A stretch of 64,000 nt of DNA, from NCBI GenBank assembly GCA_963823675.1, contig CAWGMT010000006.1, positions 248,001-312,000 on the forward strand, in the 5' to 3' direction. The notes below the pieces were generated by a model, which was not told the origin of the DNA, did not search any database, and saw nothing but the letters and a program-made list of their open reading frames with translations. The translations under genes were made by a program, and so were the position numbers. Position 1 is the stretch's first letter, and each line of letters opens with the position of its first letter. Positions 56,984 to 64,000 of this stretch are shown here, piece after piece. Source of the DNA: CAWGMT01 sp963823675 (GTDB lineage Bacteria; Planctomycetota; Planctomycetia; Isosphaerales; Isosphaeraceae).

Positions 56984-59900
56984 ATGCCTCGTCGCCGTTC
57001 CGCCCTGATCTTGCTCATTCTCAGTGGGTGCTGCTGGTCGGGCCCGAATTCAGTGCTCGCCCAGAAACCCGCCCCAGTCGAGGATGTCTCATCCTTTCCC
57101 CCGCGCACGCCCGAGAACGAGCGGAAGGCCCTTCATCTGCCCCCCGGCTTTGAAATCCAACTTGTCGCCGCCGAGCCCGATATTCGCAAGCCGCTCAATC
57201 TCGCCTTCGATGACCGCGGACGCCTCTGGGTTACGGATACCATGGAATACCCCTACCCGGCACGCCCGGGGACCAAGCCGCGCGACACCGTCAAGGTCCT
57301 TTCCGAGTTCCGCGCCGATGGCCGGGCCGCGAAGATCGAGACCTTTGCCGACGGCCTGAATATTCCGATTGGCGTCTTGCCCCTGCCATCGGCCCGCGCG
57401 GCGCTCGTGCACAGCATTCCCAACATCTTCCTGATGACGGACGAGGACGGCGACGGCCGGGCCGATCGCCGCGAGCCGCTCTACGGCGTCTTCGGCCATC
57501 GCGACACCCACGGCATGACCAACGCCTTTACCTGGGGCTTCGACGGCTGGATCTACGCCTGCCATGGGTATACCAACGACTCCAAGGTCCAGGGCAGCGA
57601 CCACCGAGCGATCAGCATGAACTCGGGCAACACCTACCGGATGCGGCCCGACGGCTCGCACGCCGAGTATTTCACCCACGGACAGGTCAACCCGTTCGGG
57701 CTGGCGTTCGACCCCCTGGGCAATCTGTATTCGTGCGACTGTCATAGCCGGCCCGTCTACATGCTCCTGCGCGGGGCGTGGTATCCCAGCTTCGGCAAGC
57801 CCGACGACGGAATCGGCTACGGGCCCGAGATGGTGACGCACGACCACGGCTCGACGGGGATCGCGGGCATCAGTTATTACGCGGCCGACCAGTTCCCCGA
57901 GGCCTATCGCGGCACGGTCTATATCGGCAACGTGGTCACCAACCGCATCAACCACGACCGGATCGACTGGCACGGCTCGTCGCCCAAGGGAATCGAACAG
58001 CCCGATTTTGTCTGGAGCGAGGACAACTGGTTCCGTCCTGTCGATATCGAGCTGGGGCCCGATGGCGCGCTCTACGTCGCCGACTTCTACAACCGCATCA
58101 TCGGCCATTACGAAGTGCCGCTGCCTCACCCTGGCCGCGATCATCGAGCGCGGGCGGATCTGGCGCATTGTTTATCGCGGGACCGCAGGCAAGGCCGCGC
58201 CCGCCTTCGCAGCCGTCGATCGAACCAGATCGCCCGACGGCGACCTGGTCGCCGACCTGGGCCGTCCCAACCTGGCCGTACGAATCAGCGCGGCCAACCA
58301 GCTTGCCGAGCGTGCGAGCGCCGCCACGGCGAGCGGACGGAGCCTCGGGAGTCATGCCTACCAGGTGGTCGCGCGTGCGAGCGCCAGCGCGGCCGCAGCC
58401 GTGCGCCAGATCATGAGCCCGGACGCACCGGCCCGGCAGCGCGTCCACGGCATGTGGGTGCTCAACCGCTGCGGCGGGCTCGACGACGGCCTCTTGATCG
58501 CCTGCTCGGGCGACTCCGACCGCGAATTGCGCGTGCACAGCCTCAAGGTGCTCGTTGACCGCCCCTCCTTGACCGGACCGCTCGAGAAGCTCGCTCTGGA
58601 CCGGATTTTCGACACCGACGCCTTCGTGCGCCGGGCCGCTGCCGAGGTGCTGGGCGCCCATCCCGACTTGAGTCACATCCGCCCGCTCCTGGTCCTGCGC
58701 CAGAACACGCCGGCCGACGACACCCATTTGATTCACGTCGCGCGGATGGCGCTGCGCGATCAGTTGCAGACGGCCGATATCTGGTCGAAGCTGGGCGGGC
58801 TCAATCTGAGCGAGCGCGACCTGCGGGACATCGCCGACGTCGCGACCGGCGTTCACAGTCCGGAGGCGGCCGCCTTCTTGCTCGCCCATCTCGGGAAGTA
58901 CGAGGAACCGCAAGCGAGGCTGCTCCGCTTCGCGCATCACATCGCCCGCTATGGAGTGCCGGAGTCGATGCCGGCCCTGGTGGGCCTCGCGGAGTCGGCG
59001 AATCGCGGGCCTGCGCAGCAGCTCGAGCTGCTCAAGATGATCCAGCAGGGGGCGCAGGAACGAGGTAGGGCGCTCGACGAAAGGGCGCGCCGACTGGCCG
59101 CGGGCCTCGCCGCCCGGCTCCTGGCCTCGGCGCAGCCGGGCGAGGTCACGCTGGGCATCGACTCGGTGCGCGACTTCAGTTTTCGCGACATGCAGGCCGA
59201 CCTGAAGAAGGTCGTCGCGCGGCAAGACCTTTCCGACCAGCCGCGGACGCACGCGATGGGGGCCTTGACGGTGATCGACCCGACGGCCAATCTCCCCACC
59301 ATCGCCCTGGTGCTCAACGACGCCGCGGCGCCGATCGCCATGCGCCAGTGGGCGGCCTATCTGCTGGGCGGCCACGACCGCCCCCAGGCGCAGGCGGCGC
59401 TCCTGGCCAGCCTACCCGTCGCGCCCGAGCGGCTGCAGTCGGCCATCGCCGCCGCGCTCGTGCGGCGGCGCGCCGGGGCCGATGCGCTCTTGCAGGCCAT
59501 CGCCGCCGGCAAGGCGTCGGGCCGGCTGCTCCAGGAGCGCAGCGTCACCATCAACCTCGAAAGCTCGGGCTTGCCCCACGTTACCGATCGCATTGCCGCC
59601 CTGATGAAGGGCCTTCCGCCCGCCGATCAGAAGTTGAACGACCTCTTCGCCCGGCGGCACAGCGGTTTCGCCGCGGCCAGGGCCGAGCCGGCCCAGGGAG
59701 TCGCCGTTTTTGAAAAACACTGCGCGATCTGCCACCAGCTTGGCGGCAAGGGGGCCAAGGTCGGCCCTCAGCTCGACGGCATCGGCACCCGCGGCCTCGA
59801 CCGGCTCATGGAAGACATCCTCGACCCCAATCGCAACGTCGACCAAACCTTCCGGGCCACCAATCTCGCCTTGAATAACGGTCAGATCCTCTCGGGCCTG

Positions 59901-60128
59901 TTGCTGCGCGAAGAGGGCGAGGTCCTGGTCATGGCCGACGCACAGGGTAAAGAGATCCGCGTCTCCAAGTCATCGGTCGAGGAACGCACGACGTCTCCCC
60001 TTTCGCCCATGCCGGCCAACCTCACCGACCAGATTCCCGAGAAGGACTTTTACAGCCTGCTGGCCTATCTCCTGACGCGGCGCGAGGACCGTCCCGTGGC
60101 GCCGCCCACATCGCACACCTCGAAATAA
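56984..60128 (+). pseudogene. PVC-type dehydrogenase with HEAT repeats and cytochrome c domain, one frameshift
   Basis: ATG 56984 with GGAG eight bases upstream; a lipoprotein or signal peptide follows (SALILLILSGCCWSGPNSVL, possible lipobox LSGC). The propeller domain shows LAFDDRGRLWVTDTMEYPYP, FLMTDEDGDGRADRREPLYG, FTWGFDGWIYACHGYTNDSK and EDNWFRPVDIELGPDGALYV. Near 58148 an extra C shifts the frame; HPGRDH then continues as ERGRIWRIVYRGTAGKAAPA. HEAT repeats and a haem domain follow (KHCAICHQLGGKGAKVGPQL) with ILDPNRNVDQTF, ending TSHTSK. Total is about 1048 residues. Role as for the gene at 14683, from which it differs clearly in sequence. Confidence 0.85.
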
Positions 60129-60180
60129 AGTGCTGTCGAGAAACGACGCTTTCCGGTTATTCTGATGCTCGAGCGGTATT

Positions 60181-60240
60181 TTAGGGTGGGTGCAACCCGC
60201 CAATCCATACCGATTCATCGGTGGGTTTCACCCACCCTAC
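60181..60240. terminator. Hairpin repeat between dehydrogenase and kinase genes
   Basis: TTAGGGTGGGTGCAACCCGCC (60181-60201) pairs with the reverse complement of 60220-60240, with about four mismatches in 21 bases. The loop is about 18 bases. It may end the dehydrogenase transcript. The GGGTGGGTG / CACCCACCC form is also typical of dispersed bacterial palindromes, so it may be both. Confidence 0.6.
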
Positions 60241-60282
60241 AACGGCGTCAAACACGTTCGCTTGCGAAGAGGTCACGCTGTA

Positions 60283-63155
<2,873 letters not shown>

Positions 63156-63371
63156 GGCGTGTTGTCGTGCGGGCTTTCCAGCGTGATCGGTCGCGGTCTT
63201 CGACAAGGTGGATGGTCGGGGGTAGAATGCATTGGAAGAAACGCTTTTTCGCGATGGTCAAAGCGCGACGCGAGGCCCGGAATCAGGCGAGCCGCGATGC
63301 GGGGGACTCTCGCCGATGCTAACGCAAACGTCCCACAAATCGCGTGTTCGATCATGTGGAGGACTGAAACG

Positions 63372-63725
63372 ATGATTGAGGCAAAGATTATCAAAGTAGG
63401 GCGTAATCCGCGAATCGCCGGGACGCGCATCAGCGTTTACGCGATCGTGGAATATCTTGAAGACGCTTGGCGACCCGATGACATCGCATTTTGGCTTGAA
63501 CTTACAAGGGACCAGGTCGATGCCGCGATCCGGTACGTCGAAGAGCACAAAGAAGAAGTGATGGCGGAGTACCAGTTGATCATGGAACGCATCAATCACG
63601 GCAATCCGCCGGAACTTCAGGCAAAACTGGACGCCGGCCACGAGCGGTTTCAAGCCATGATTCGGGAGCGACGGCGACCGGAAAGCCAGGAGGTCCACCG
63701 TGAAGGGAATTCTGGCGGACAATGA
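63372..63725 (+). CDS. DUF433 antitoxin
   Basis: ATG 63372 has GGAGG ten bases upstream. The 117-residue protein reads IKVGRNPRIAGTRISVYAIV, EYLEDAWRPDDIAFWLELTR and QVDAAIRYVEEHKEEVMAEY, the DUF433 winged-helix pattern (G-x-P-x-I-x-GTRI-x-V). A longer tail (ERFQAMIRERRRPESQEVHR) follows. DUF433 proteins are antitoxins of DUF5615 PIN-like toxins. The toxin frame starts inside its last 26 bases. Confidence 0.8.
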   Translation: MIEAKIIKVGRNPRIAGTRISVYAIVEYLEDAWRPDDIAFWLELTRDQVDAAIRYVEEHKEEVMAEYQLIMERINHGNPPELQAKLDAGHERFQAMIRERRRPESQEVHREGNSGGQ

Positions 63726-63801
63726 CGTGGAAGGCTACGTCGGAATCATCCATATGCGAATCGATGATTTCCGTGGGGCAGGTCGGATCTACGCCCCATG
63801 A
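63700..63801 (+). pseudogene. DUF5615-like toxin remnant with internal deletion
   Basis: GTG 63700 lies after AGGAGG. The 33-residue frame begins MKGILADNDVEGYVGII, the start of planctomycete DUF5615-type toxins including their N-terminal aspartates. It ends RIDDFRGAGRIYAP, which resembles the end of the same family. Intact relatives are about 130 residues. Roughly 100 central residues, with the rest of the PIN-like active site, are missing, and the frame is kept. The antitoxin upstream is complete. Confidence 0.7.
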
Positions 63802-63820
63802 CACACAGGCGGCGGAACGC

Positions 63821-64000
63821 TCACCCCGCCAGCGTCGGCAACACATACGGCCCCTTGGGAATCACCGCGACCTTGGCCTCGGGACCATACTCGGCCAGCG
63901 ACTCGGCCACCGCCGCCTCGATGCTCGAGGCCGGCTCGACAAAACATGAGGCCAGGACGTCCGGCGGCAGGCCGTCGGTGACGATCTTGACCCGCGCCTT
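63821..64000 (-). CDS. Lactate racemase (LarA)-like protein, C-terminus only
   Basis: The minus-strand frame enters from the right edge and ends at TGA 63821-63823. It reads KARVKIVTDGLPPDVLASCF, VEPASSIEAAVAESLAEYGP and KVAVIPKGPYVLPTLAG. The last motif is characteristic of the LarA/DUF2088 family C-terminus (VIPxGPYVLP). LarA uses a nickel pincer cofactor to racemise lactate; relatives act on other hydroxy acids. The main catalytic part is outside the window. Confidence 0.65.
   Translation of the reverse strand, partial: KARVKIVTDGLPPDVLASCFVEPASSIEAAVAESLAEYGPEAKVAVIPKGPYVLPTLAG

Noticed and set aside
57089..58168. 359-codon minus-strand frame opposite the second PVC-type dehydrogenase
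   Set aside because: Shadow of the plus-strand propeller domain, which has clear family motifs.

Overview
The window reads as chromosomal DNA of a planctomycete, most like the Isosphaeraceae/Gemmataceae group. It has two tandem DUF1501 proteins plus a third beside a DUF1549/DUF1553 (PSD1-type) cytochrome, two PVC-type dehydrogenase/HEAT/cytochrome c fusions, a CRTAC1 (FG-GAP/UnbV) lipoprotein, a multihaem cytochrome with TPR tail, secreted WD40 repeats, a membrane Ser/Thr kinase with TPRs, and TIR and formylglycine-generating-enzyme (FGE) domains. This is inference from protein families; no rRNA, tRNA or CRISPR array was seen.

Layout. 1-25 kb: GC-rich core of large secreted or redox genes (phosphoesterase, CbiX chelatase, DUF1501 pair, CRTAC1, multihaem cytochrome, ABC permease, Uma2 nuclease, PVC-type dehydrogenase, S41 protease, LysM protein, PSD1 plus DUF1501). 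25-26 kb: empty spacer. 26-50 kb: accessory region of many short genes, visibly less GC-rich, opening with an antitoxin, a gutted PIN toxin and a broken integrase. It continues with Pth2, a CcbP-like protein, a WYL regulator divergent from a tight four-gene operon (unknown protein, PAD-type deiminase, zinc-ribbon PD-(D/E)XK protein, PPP phosphatase), secreted proteins, a KptA-STAS fusion, SRAP, SGNH hydrolases, a pseudokinase, SUKH, DinB and a TIR-FGE protein. 50-56.7 kb: repeats, a thioredoxin-like protein, WD40 repeats and an HUH transposase flanked by inverted motifs. 57-64 kb: core genes again, then a DUF433 antitoxin with a gutted DUF5615 toxin, and the end of a LarA-like gene.

Three themes matter most. 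First, many long core genes are interrupted by single-base frameshifts while most accessory genes are intact, so frameshift calls may reflect sequence errors. Second, three different toxin genes (HepT, DUF3368 PIN, DUF5615) each keep their ends but have lost the catalytic middle. Third, the WYL-controlled operon at 29-33 kb has the architecture of a defence or stress system, and its deiminase carries TGA exactly where the catalytic cysteine should be.
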